Source: Malurus cyaneus samueli
Lineage: Eukaryota; Chordata; Aves; Passeriformes; Maluridae
DNA length: 64,000 nt
Assembly (NCBI GenBank): GCA_009741485.1
Contig: VKON01000201.1
Span: 192,891-256,890, forward strand
Direction: 5' to 3'
Every line of letters begins with the position of its first letter. Within the stretch, counting starts at the first letter, position 1. This document shows positions 50,186 through 60,948 of this stretch, one piece after another. The position numbers and the translations under genes are program-made. A model generated the notes under the pieces. That model was given only the letters and a program-made list of their open reading frames with translations. It searched no databases and was not told the origin of the DNA.

Positions 50186-52944
50186 GTAAATTTTATCTAT
50201 TTGCTCCATTTTCTAACTATTTTTTTTCTAGGGTATTAGTCATATATAAAAATATTTTTCGTTTCATGTATTCTTTCAAGGTAATGCTAAGAAACTATTT
50301 CTGCCAAAATGTTTTGTTACGCTGTTTGGTCTTCTTAAGATTTAACTTTACACAATGTTCCTTGGCATTTCTTATGTGAATATTCACTTTGCTGAAGAGT
50401 ACAGCACACTTCTGAAGTGAAGCTATGCTGCCAAGCAAATTACTGAGATGTTTGGCTATCAGCACTTAGAGAAGGATTCAGAATACCAAATCTAGAAAAC
50501 GTATTTTTTAATTAGGTGACATTATTGCCTACTTATAGTGAAATAATAAATCTTCAAGTGAAATAATAAATATTCACAATTCTCTGTATTATTTCAGAAA
50601 ATGAAACTTATAAGAGCTTATCAAATTCTGTTATTTTGACCTATTGCAAAATCTAACCTTAAAAATCTGGACTAATACAGCAGTTACGTTTTTTTCAGTA
50701 TTAAAATATACAGGCATTTATGAAAAACAGTCAAACCATAAATCACTAAGAATAATAAACACAGTTCAGATTTTCCTGTTTGTAACTGATACTATTCAGC
50801 TGACAGACTCAGACTGTGAAGTAAGATGAAGTGGACAAATACAGCTATAAAAATAGATACAATATTAATATTCTCTTAGCTGGCTCTGGTTCTTTGAACT
50901 GTAATTTAAGGCATATGTTGAGATACAAAGATAACCTGTGGAAATCTTTTCATTCTGAGGGTGTGTGCTGCAGCATTCCAAGGAGAGATATTTCCTGTAC
51001 TGAGCACCCTAAGATTGCATCTCAGTGGAGGGTTAGAGATTCAATATCACCATTTAGTGGATAGTTAAAATAGTGATAACTAACAGTTGAAAAGAAATGA
51101 GAAGAGGTTTTTACAAATGACACTAAAAATGTGTATCTAGAACCTTAATGTAACTGATGACCTTTATTCACAAGTTCAGGAAGTTTTTGTCCTGCTTTTC
51201 TAATTTTACCAAAAGTAGTTCCTGTTTGTTGAATAATCCTTACAGTTTTAGTAACAGTCTTAGGACAATTGTGGTGTTGTCTTTCAAGGTACTAATATTT
51301 CAGTGGGGAAACTCTCTTGCTGTCCTTTTCATTACAGTTATTATTACTATAATTACTGTTTTTTAAAAATTTACTCATTGTAATTGTTTGCACTATATTA
51401 GTGTGTATTGTATGAATCATGCCATATTGTTTATTGGTATTCTTGTAATTATTTTTAGTATTGGTATTACTTATTGTTAAGTATTATTTTATTTTACTAC
51501 AAGTATTGCTTTGTCCCACTGTGGGGAGGGCAGAAGTGGGGGCAGTGAGTGGCAGTACTGAGCTGCCATCTGAAACTAAACCACCACAAATACGTAGACA
51601 TGGTAGCATGTCAGGTGAACCATGCTTTGTGTGGTTTCCACATCCCATTTTCTACTGTAGTTTTTAAAGGAAGTAACTACAGTGATGGAATCAGAGGTCC
51701 AGCAATGAAGTTAATGCTTTCTAAAAGCTTAAGTAGAGCTTGCCCAGTCAGAGTCTCATTTTTATTGTCTCCAAGGGATGCTAAACTTTCAGTGCATGGA
51801 AAGATAACCAATTCTCTTTTGAAACATTCTCTTCTCCCATGTTACCCTCTCTCCCATCTCTGGCTTATGTCATTATTGTTGCTATGGTGAGTAAAGGAAT
51901 GCTGCAGGATGCTGCTGGAAAAGCACTGATACCTTTTGAAAACAGCTAATAGACCACCTCTGTATTTTTTTATTGGTTATGGCTCACTGTTTAATTGTGA
52001 AAGCTAATTAAATCTTGACGTAAACCCTTGTGTTTTATGAACTTCCTCTCTAAAAGTCCTAGCTTATTCCTTGTTAGGATCGTAGCTCTAAACAAAACAT
52101 AGTAACCTGTATGGCAGAGGAAGAAACAGACCATTTGTAAAAAAGCCATATATACTCTGCTTCACAAAGCAGTATTTTTCCGAAAAGAAGTCTTCTTGTG
52201 ACAGCTGTTTTTCTGTTGAAGATAGGATTATGTAGCAGCATGGAAGAGCCACTTCTGTTTCAAGTACATGCATGACATTTGTCAAGGAGCTGAACTTTGC
52301 TAGTGTTTAATCATTCCCCTTGCACTCATGGTTTTTGTTACAGAAGCTTATGAAACAAATTGTTCTTGAGATGACAGTGCTCTGTTCTCTTTAAGAGATA
52401 CTTACTCTGTCTTAGTATGTAATGCAAATAAGTTTTGCTGGATTTGAATCAGTGTGATTGGACAATAAATGAATGCACTTGAATGGAGAAAGGGGAAAGA
52501 TTTGTCATAACAAGAAGCCACTGAAATGAAACATGTCTATTATTTGCAACAATTTCAAATTACATTTGTCCAAGATTTGTAGAAAATTACGTGAATAGTA
52601 ATGTAATGAATGACACAGCTCTGTCATATTTCATCAAAATATGTGAACAGGTGGCAACACAGTGGCAACTGTGTGGAGCATCCTGGGGAAATAAGAAGGA
52701 AGATGCAATTTTCTGTAGAATCAGAACCAAATTGTTAAGAATTTCTGAGCTACATGGGCAAACTGGTTTTCTCCAGTAAAAAGCAAAAGAAGCTTCTGAT
52801 ACTCACTGCAATGAAGATATTGCATGTTTTAGTTCAGAATATTTACATATTTGATTGCAATACGTTAATATCCTATTTAACAAGTTGGATGGATATTCAA
52901 CTCATTTTTTTTCCTAAGTGCCGTGTCTTTTCTGTGTTTTGTAG
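50186..52944 (+). other. PAM: PAM intron, about 2.8 kb
   Basis: AT-rich intron bounded by GTAAAT and TTTTGTAG. Only a short LTR-like fragment (51512-51589) is recognised. Open frames within it, such as 51549-51890, show no family resemblance. Confidence 0.75.
51512..51589 (-). mobile_element. Short ERVL-like LTR 5' fragment
   Basis: Read on the minus strand, this 78-base piece begins with a TTTGTGGTGGTTTAG motif followed by GCAGCTCAG and a C-rich stretch ending in CCCACAGTGGGA. This resembles the start of common avian ERVL-type LTRs (TGTGGTGGTTTAA...). The rest of the LTR is absent, so it is an old fragment. Family assignment is from memory of the pattern and is uncertain. Confidence 0.4.
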
Positions 52945-53132
52945 GGGTACTGCCAATGATGAAATGTGTAACTTTTACATTATGTACTATATGGAAGCCA
53001 AGCATGCTGTCTCTTATATGACCTGCACACAGAATGCAAACCCTGAAATGTTCAGAAATATTCCACCAGAGGCAAATATTCCTATTCCAGTCAAGTCTGA
53101 TGTGCTGAAGATGATGCATGGACATCATGAAG
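52945..53132 (+). CDS. PAM: PAM exon, end of the PHM domain (GTANDEMCNFYIMYYM...HGHHE)
   Basis: A 188-base exon from the TTTTGTAG acceptor to the GT donor at 53133. It encodes GTANDEMCNFYIMYYMEAKH, a middle part with SYMTCTQNANPEMFRNIPPE, and ANIPIPVKSDVLKMMHGHHE. The methionine in DEMC corresponds to Met314, the third ligand of CuM in rat PHM. The adjacent cysteine is Cys315, and the cysteine of MTCTQN is Cys334. The C-terminal HGHHE marks the end of the PHM catalytic core and the beginning of the protease-sensitive linker. The last base starts the glutamate codon shared with the next exon. Open frame and canonical splice sites support an active gene. Confidence 0.96.
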
Positions 53133-53204
53133 GTGAAAAATATTGTAATCCGTTTTATTCAAGTCATCTGATGCCCACTAATCTATTTCTGTACTGTCGA
53201 GTTT

Positions 53205-53540
53205 AGGTCCATTTTGTTCGGGAAAGCGCCGGGAGATACAGCACACTGACCACTATGACATGATCGCTGAACTCGCTTTATTAGAATTGAACATGCTTTT
53301 TATAACACTCTAATGAACTTCATGAATATTCCAAGTAATCACTTCTCATTGGTCACTTTAAACACAAATTCTGATAAGGGGTGTATTTTGCAACTGTCTG
53401 AGGGTCTTACATCAGCAGGGGGGTCCGAATTCAAAAGGGGGGCAGGAGATTTCCCATTGCCTGTTGTAACACCACCCTCGCTGCAACTGGCTGATACCCC
53501 AAAGAGGCAGCCCTACCTGCCACGAGCTCTCACACACTAT
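53205..53540 (-). mobile_element. Solo LTR of an endogenous retrovirus
   Basis: On the minus strand a TATAAAAAGC box (complement near 53292-53303) precedes an AATAAAGCGAG polyadenylation signal (complement near 53270-53281) and a GC-richer U5-like tail running to about 53205. The U3-like part reaches about 53540 and begins near TGTGTGAGAGCTC. Order and spacing of TATA box and AATAAA within about 30 bases fit a short-R LTR. There are no gag, pol or env sequences adjacent, so it is solo. It starts only about 70 bases after the PAM splice donor, reading against the gene. Ends and target-site duplication are not settled. Confidence 0.62.
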
Positions 53541-54540
53541 GTTTAAAATAGATAATCCCAACACTGTTGTTTTTCTTTAAGCAGAGATAGATTTGCTTAA
53601 AGAGTTTGATGCAGTAGCTTTTCAACACCCTCTGTAAACAAGTAAGAAACAAAGTCTAAAAGGCAAAACTAACAGCGGGATCAAAAGAGTACTAATACAT
53701 ATTTACAATGTTTTTTACAACACAGCAATTCAAAAACAATACGAAATAATTGTTTTAGCTCACAAGGCTGTTATACCTTCATGGTAGCTATCAAAATTGT
53801 GAGTGATCACTAAGTAACAATATGGCATGAAGGGGTACAATATCAGTGATAGAAAGAATCCATCTGGCCTAGTATTCAAGATTTTGAGATTTGAAGGTAC
53901 TGTTGTTAGCAAAATACTGATTTTAGCAAAACAAGAAAAGCACTGTATGTTATGGCATAGACAATATTCTGCTCATACTGGATAGAACTGCATTTCACTG
54001 TGCAAAATAACAGAGGTGCAAATGCTCTGTAGGAACTTTGAAATAAAATGGCAAAATAGATATCAAAACTATCATGAAAAAGGGTAATTGGGTTATTGTA
54101 TAACCTAGAGTCTGGTAAAGAAAAAGGCCTCAAAATGGTCCGAAATTCTACAAATTAAGTGCTTTTCAGGTTCCAATTAGCAAGGAATTTCATGCTTTTT
54201 GCGGGATAGATTCATCACTGGTCATCATACACTATTTTTGTCCAGTGTATGGGATATTTCCATTTCTTTAAAGCTGACCAAACTTAGCATTGCCCTCCTT
54301 CAGAATGCCATTACTTAGTAATCTTTTGACATTAAACAACAAAACAATCAACAACTTTTCTCTTATTCTTATTATCCTATAGTGAACAAACAAGCAAAGG
54401 AACAAGCAAAATACAAATGAACTCAAAACAATAATGTAACAAGGTTACATCATAAATCTTCAAAACAGCAACTGATGGTTAACTGAAGTCTGCATACTGT
54501 CATTTGGTCAGCAGCAAGGGAAGGGGCAGATTTCTTTGTG

Positions 54541-54735
54541 CTGTTCTTCAGACGATTGACGCTTCGAAGCAGCTTTTGGGGACTGGCCAGGTCCTCATAA
54601 CTGACTTCTTCCAGCAAGTTGAAATCCACCTAGAGCCTGTCGGGGTAGAAAGCACAAATATTCTCCGCCCTAAACGATACCTTCAGTTGTCCCTGCCAGA
54701 TACCAGTCTCTGGGTCTCGACCAGATCTCAAAACA
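54541..54735 (-). pseudogene. Coding-like remnant of unknown origin
   Basis: On the minus strand one phase stays open for about 65 codons except for a single TAG. The predicted residues look protein-like (for example GIWQGQLKVSFRAENICAFY before the stop and NLLEEVSYEDLASPQKLL after it), with base composition unlike the surrounding AT-rich intron. I do not recognise the family; a retroelement fragment or processed pseudogene piece is possible. The plus-strand frame over the same DNA (54504-54755) has no resemblance either. Confidence 0.3.
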
Positions 54736-57477
54736 TACAGTGGCTTGTAACTTAAGAAGCATCTTCAAATCAATGTGGAGTATATTCTTACAACTCTCTT
54801 CTACTCTCTAAAAAATACCTGTTATTTAATTAAATGTGTGCATCTCTCATTCAGGAAGCAGGTGCATCTAATAAAGGAAAGCTGAAAGAATTAGCAATGT
54901 ACTGCTATAAGTGGCACACAGAACTGCAGCCAATTTACACCTGCTGCAATAGTTAAATCACAAGAGCTGTTGAGAAAATAGGGTAAAATACAACCCACTT
55001 TGAGTCAAGCCATTTACACATTATAGCTGTAAAGAGTAGAAGTTTGACTCCTTTGTTTCACACACAATCTCACAAGAGTATCACTTTTATTCAGAGTCAT
55101 GTGGCAACAACCAAAGCCTTTTCAAAGAGACTTCAGAAGCAATTTAGGAACTCAAGTATTGTTCTTCTGCAGATTACAGAAAACTGCACTTCTCAGTGCT
55201 TACAGTAAAAGGCAATTTCCTAATACTGGATAAATGTTGGCATGGGTCTCTTGCTTTCTCCCAGTATTCGTATGGGCTAAATACACAAGCTTACATCTTA
55301 AGGGATGCTGCACTGTGTTAATCTGTATGGCATTGTGTTCTATGGACCCCTATATGTTGTTTCTAACATTTTATCTTTCTGTGCCATTTCACACTGGTAT
55401 AGACTCACACAAACTTGTTTTTCTCCAGGCTAAAAATCATTGCTAGACTGAATATTTTAATTTCCTAACTTCCCACTGCTTTCTGTGTATGACTTGCGTT
55501 TTAAATATTCTGAAATACACAGAGCAACTTATTTATATTCTTATAACTCTTAGGAGCAAACCTTTTCATTTAATAAAGCAGACATTAATGCACTTTATCT
55601 TAGAGCAGAAAGTACTCCAGGGGAAGAACCACATCTCTTTTTCCAAAGTGTACACTGCAACGAGAAAATGCAATAATATTAAAATCTAAACATAAAATAC
55701 AAATACAGAAGCAAAAGAATATTGTTAATAATACTAAAAGACAGAAACACACTATTGTTAAAAAAGTTTCAAATAATATTCTAGATCAACTTCAATCCTC
55801 TTCACAGAGAAGATGCTCTGAGATTAGGAAGAGAATTCACACTAAAGCATATTTTAATAGCACATGGGCATGTTAGCAGACTTATCCTGTGACAGCTATT
55901 TTCAAAAATAAAAATCAAACAGAAAGACATCATTCTATTACATTCATATTAAGATTGCATTGCTGGAAATAGCTGTTTGTTCACTGCAACCGTAACACAA
56001 TGTGTTACATCACTTATGCTCTACACCATCAGAAGTTGCTGTGTGTGTGTGCTTTTTAACATCTTAGTATAAATTTTGCTCATGAAATAAGGCACGCTGA
56101 AAAAACAACATGGTCTTTGCAGAGGTATGGCATTTCTGAGTCCTCAGAACCTATAGGCTTTTGTTGGTCTTGACTATAATATTTTAAGGTTCTGATTATT
56201 TTAATTTTCAAGATTAAGCTTATATTATTAACCAGTTCACACTCTCCTTTTTGGAAGTGGAGTCCTTGTAATTGGGAACTAGTTACACATCGTGAGATAC
56301 ACACTCTAAAATAAATTGGTTTAAACTATGCCATAGAAATTCTCAATTCTACAAATCTAGATCATTAGATTCTCTGTTTTATCAAGTAAACATTAAACTT
56401 TGTGACATGAAATGAAAAATACTGTCACTAAAATAATTAGCAATTAAGAGTTGCTGGCTCCATTCAATTAATTTTTGTTCTTAAAGAAAATTCTTCTCTC
56501 GAATAGAATCTGTGTGTATTGATCGAGACAAACTTGACAAACTCTGTTCATATAAACCAATGATGTTTTTAAGTATCAATATTTGCTGCAAGGTAGTTCA
56601 GGCCACTTTGTGTATGAAAAGGGCAAGTTAGCAAATTGTATTTGGCAATTTTCAGGGAAGAGGAAATTCTAAGAGAAAAGAATTCTCTCTCCACTAAAGC
56701 AAGGTGGGATACAGGTGTTCAGACAAGTAACTTTTGTGGCTCAGTATGTAATCTCACCCTGAGTCTCATAAAGAACTCTGAGTCAAGCAGAAACAAGCAA
56801 GCAATTTGAAAAAACACAAAATTACTTTTCATAAAGAGAATATTTGGAGAGATGTCTTGGTCACATAAATATTCAGTGTCTCTGATCCTTAGCTGAGTGC
56901 AGTCTTAGGTGTTCTAGTCACCACCACCTTGGTTCCTTTCGCTGGTACCTAAAAGAGTCCTGTGGAAAAAGAAACACAAAAACATCCCCAACCCCAGTAC
57001 AACGTTAAGCCAGATAGGTCTTCATGGGGTGCTCTGGGACAAGGTTGTGGTGCCAATCCCGGCACCCAGGAGCCCAAAGGCACATCTTTCCAAGCATCTG
57101 CAGTATTCCCAGGGTGCAAGCAGATGTAACTTTTTGGGCAGGAAAACAGAGACTAGCAAAAGAAAAGCTTTCAAGGTGTTTATCCCTTTTGTATAGATCT
57201 TTTTGCTGATGTTTTCCCTCTGCATCCATTCTCGTTTACATTCTCGTTTCTACCCAAGTGTCTGTTTCAGGTTTTTCCTTTTTAGCGGCTATTGCTTCAC
57301 AAAAGCTTTAGCAAGTATGAATCTTAGGTTTTTATTCCACATTTTTACTATTGCATTGTGTGGTACTATGATAAAAATACCAGGTATTCTTTTCAGAAGG
57401 ATAATTTTTTCTCAGTAGGGAGCTATTTCCGTTCACTTGTAGAGGTTAATATGCATTACCCTAAACTCATTTTTCAG

Positions 57478-57549
57478 AAACAAAGGATAGTGATACAAGT
57501 TCTTTGCTGCAGCAGGCCAAAAAAGAGGAGGAAGAGATTTTGGATCAGG
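57478..57549 (+). CDS. PAM: PAM linker exon, first copy of a tandem pair
   Basis: A 72-base exon with TTTTTCAG acceptor (ending 57477) and GT donor at 57550. Joined to the G left over from the exon at 52945 it encodes ETKDSDTSSLLQQAKKEEEE and then ILDQG. This matches the PAM linker just after HGHH (mammals have a single similar segment with LLQQPK and a run of glutamates, followed by DFYSLL). It starts and ends in phase 1, so it can be skipped or included without a frameshift. The segment is acidic, hydrophilic and probably disordered, linking the PHM core to the rest of the protein. The DFYSLL exon that should follow is not in the window. Confidence 0.92.
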
Positions 57550-57780
57550 GTATGCGCTTGCTTATATATGTTGTATATGCATTTTTATTTCTGTGTTTAT
57601 TTTACTTCTTCTTAGAAGTACTTTTTTTTTTTTTAACTCTCATCTTTGTCAGTTCTTTTACTGCTGTGGTTTCATACAACTATTTCTAGATAAACATGCC
57701 TAATGTTCATTTCAGAAGAGCATTTTGCTCAATTCCATTCACAATCAAAGGTTAACTGGTATCTTAAATCCATCTTACAG
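57550..57780 (+). other. PAM: 231-base intron between the duplicated exons
   Basis: The last 60 or so bases resemble the sequence before the first exon copy: both share a TTCC.TTCAC word, an AGGTTAA word and a CTTAAATCCAT/CCTAAACTCAT-like stretch before the acceptor. The duplication therefore included the acceptor region. A poly-T run lies at about 57623-57635. Confidence 0.85.
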
Positions 57781-57852
57781 AAACAAAGGATAGCGATACA
57801 AGTTATCTGCTGCAGCAAGCCAAAAAAGAAGAGGCAGAGATTTTGGATCAGG
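57781..57852 (+). CDS. PAM: PAM linker exon, second copy of a tandem pair
   Basis: A second 72-base exon with a CATCTTACAG acceptor ending at 57780 and GTAGGT donor at 57853. It encodes ETKDSDTSYLLQQAKKEEAE and then ILDQG. It differs from the first copy at six of 72 bases by my count; four changes are synonymous and two alter the protein (Ser to Tyr, Glu to Ala). Phases are 1 and 1, identical to the first copy, so either or both can be spliced in frame; including both adds 24 residues to the linker. Intact splice sites and the synonymous bias argue against a dead copy. Which combination is used cannot be read from DNA. Confidence 0.88.
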
Positions 57853-60800
57853 GTAGGTACTTGTTTATTTCTATGTCAAGTAAAGGACTCACTAATGTAA
57901 AATACTGATAAATTATATGCTGGTTTTTCATTAGGTTTTCCTGTTCTTTATTTAATTTGCAAAAGTTGTGATTTATTTCTACATTCTGTATATAACTTTG
58001 CTGTTAACTCTTCATTGATTTCTCAGTTTATATTACTATGTGTGTACTAGGAAACAATGTTCTTATGCTCCAATATTTGCTGTACATGCAGCAGGTTGAG
58101 TGCAAATTAATACTTACTATTTTTCAGTGTATTTGTGTGTATGTGCATGTATGCATTGAAACTCACACAGAAATGTGTAATGCTAAGCTGGAGGGAATAA
58201 AAAATCTATGACTTCTCTAAAGCATTTAGAAATACTCAGAATATTGTTTATATTTCAGAAATATCTTAAAACTCTACTTAAGTTCTTGTGAGTCATATAC
58301 TGCTACAAAAATATTGCCTCAGTATCAAGATTTTTCTTGAGACTAATGGGGAAAACCTCAGCTGCAGTTTCATACACATTTCGTTGACCAACATTGAGGT
58401 TCAAAGATTAAGTAAAAGCAAATTTACTTTTGCTTTTAAGGAGAGCAAAGATTAGGCCTGCTTTTAGAATTTTTGATAACATCTCCCTAACGGGTGACAC
58501 TTTGTATGTACACTGCCATTTTTTTAGCGTTAACTCAAATAATTAAGTTTCAGTTACATAAAAGCTAGCTTCTAGAGCGTGAAACCATATTGAACGAAAG
58601 AACCTTGAACTATTAGAAGCAAATTTATGCTGACCATCTGCTTTACCTTTATGTTATCAATAAGTGCATTAGCATTTGCCTGTGGTTCTTGTTATGTGTG
58701 TGTTTTGTTGAATTCATTAGTGTTTGAAGAAAATGTTGAAAGAGGTCCTGCTGTTAAAATCTTTTTCATTTGTCTTTGAAATGCGTTTTAAAAGCATTTC
58801 TGCAATACAGTCTGGTTTGCGGCGACCACTATTTAGTATACATTCTCATCTAGCGTGTTTCTATGGAAACTCACAGAATTGTTTTGTCCATTTGAAATAA
58901 CTTGAGCTCATGATGTGAAATACCAAAACACAGTAGTTGCTGTGAACTTCTTTTCATGTTCTTAATCGTTAGCTTAAGCTAAATTCTCCCATCATTTACT
59001 TGAACCTATATTCAGTTGTATACTGATACATCTCTAATCCCAGCTGAATTATGTCTGAGTAAGCCAAAAAAAGGCAACAGGCAAAATCAAATCAGGTTTG
59101 GTTTTATTTTGGTCTCCAAAGAGGGGAAGTTAAGTGTCTGGTTTAGAAAGTGGTTCTGCAAGTAGGTAATCATCTGGTAAGATACACTGGTAAAACCAAG
59201 AGCTGGAAATGGTCTGCTAAAATGTACCTGTAAAAGTTATGTGGAAATTGGAATCCAGTTTTGTGGGGCAAATCAGTTTTAAGCAATGGTGTTGCCAGTT
59301 CATGCATCTTCTCAGCTAACACTAGTGAGTTAGTCAGTATCAACCAAATTTGAACAAGACCTTAATGACAGGAAAATGCTACAGTTTGGAGGGAGGAGGC
59401 AGTGGACCGCTGAGCAACACAGAAGCCCATGCATTCTTTCACTGAGGTTAAGGTCATTAAATAAGTACGTATTTTTATGGAGGTAAAGGATACAAGTCTT
59501 TCTCTTTATGTTCTGGCACAATATTCTCTGTATGATAACCTTATCTACAAAACACAGAGACGTCAAAACTGAGTCTTTGATTAGTTCTTTTGCTGCTGAG
59601 GTGTTTCTTGGTAAATTCAGCCTTTGATTTTCTCTGAAGAAAGTACTTCAACGATTTTCCAATAATTCTGTGTTTTGTCTTGCATGGGTTTCTTTTCCTG
59701 TGATTTATTACATTTGAAATAGTTATTAAATTGTTGTGCTGCCATGGAGGTGCTTATTAACCTGGAGGTTAGGGACATGGTCAAAGAGATGATTTTTATA
59801 TCCGTGGTCTTAAATTTTAGCATTTGCCTCAAAGAGAATAAACCAAAAAAGTCTACCATGTGGAAGTATCTGCCTGTGAATAATGTGTGTATCACATGTT
59901 TGCCAGGGCATAGATGTACGTCCTCACACACAGGATGTTCATTATACTGGTACTCCCACATGTTACCATTGATTTTACACTAAATTTTTGTTTTCATCAT
60001 CTTCACTCATTCGAGGCACATTAATAAACAATGCAAATATATTGAAATAAGCGGTGACTGTCACAAAGTCAATTAGCACTCTGCATGAAGACAAGGCCAA
60101 ATCTCTGCTCTGCTAAACTTTTACTGAGTTTGTCTGAATGAAACTGACCTCATCATATTGTTTCTGAAACAGCAGTGTCACTGTTTGGTGAAAATAAACT
60201 GTTTATAGGAGGTGAATTACTCTAGAAAATGCAGTTGATTAAGACACTTGGTGCATTGGAAAGTTTCCTGTTCCTGATGAAGCATCAAGTCCCTGGTAAA
60301 ACAAATACTATGTACGTTTATTTTTTGTTCATCATTAGAAGTCTGATTAAATTGTACACAGTAGATGTAGTAGACCAAAATGCATGTATTAGCATTCACT
60401 ATCTTGACCATATGGTTTTTCCTGTTGAATAAAGGCCTAGATGTGTTTTATTCTGCTTGATCATCACTTTTCCTGTGCTATACTACAGCGTAGCATAGTT
60501 CGTTTTGGAGTGCAAGCAGTGAAACAGCCTTTACTACTGAGAAGGTTAGCTGATGGTGTACCTGAAAGTTTTAGACTCATGCATATAAACAATAGCAGGA
60601 GTAGTTTCTTAAGAGCAACGAAAGACTAAGATGGGTGATGGTCAATCACATGTCCACAATTTAATGTTTCAACTGGCTCATTATTTGATATCTCATTTTG
60701 TGTATATTAATATAAAAACTATAATCATAAACTTTTTGATGTGGAAGGAGCAGAATTTTTACTAGCTAAATTAATACAATTATTTTGTTATTTTAAATAT

Positions 60801-60911
60801 ATATTACGTGTATTAAAAATAAATAAAGGAAAATTCAAGGTTGGCTTGAGCCAAAAATTCAGTAGCAGCTTATAAACCCAAAACTAGACTTCGGGTTTTG
60901 TTTTACACGGG

Positions 60912-60948
60912 CATATATGTGTGCATTTATGCCACATACACATATATG
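60912..60948. repeat. Inverted repeat with 11-base arms
   Basis: CATATATGTGT at 60912-60922 is the exact complement of ACACATATATG at 60938-60948, with a 15-base loop. It is AT/GT-rich and probably a chance or slippage product. Confidence 0.75.

Larger units (their letters stand above)
53133..57477 (+). other. PAM: PAM intron, about 4.3 kb
   Basis: Intron between the PHM core and the linker exon. It holds a solo LTR close to the donor (53205-53540), a coding-like remnant on the minus strand (54541-54735), and otherwise AT-rich unique sequence. The stretch 56990-57150 is less AT-rich and may be another repeat remnant, but I cannot name it. Confidence 0.75.

Noticed and set aside
59617..59961. 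114-codon minus-strand open frame in the last intron
   Set aside because: No signal peptide, domain or similarity that I can recognise; a frame of this length is expected by chance in 64 kb.
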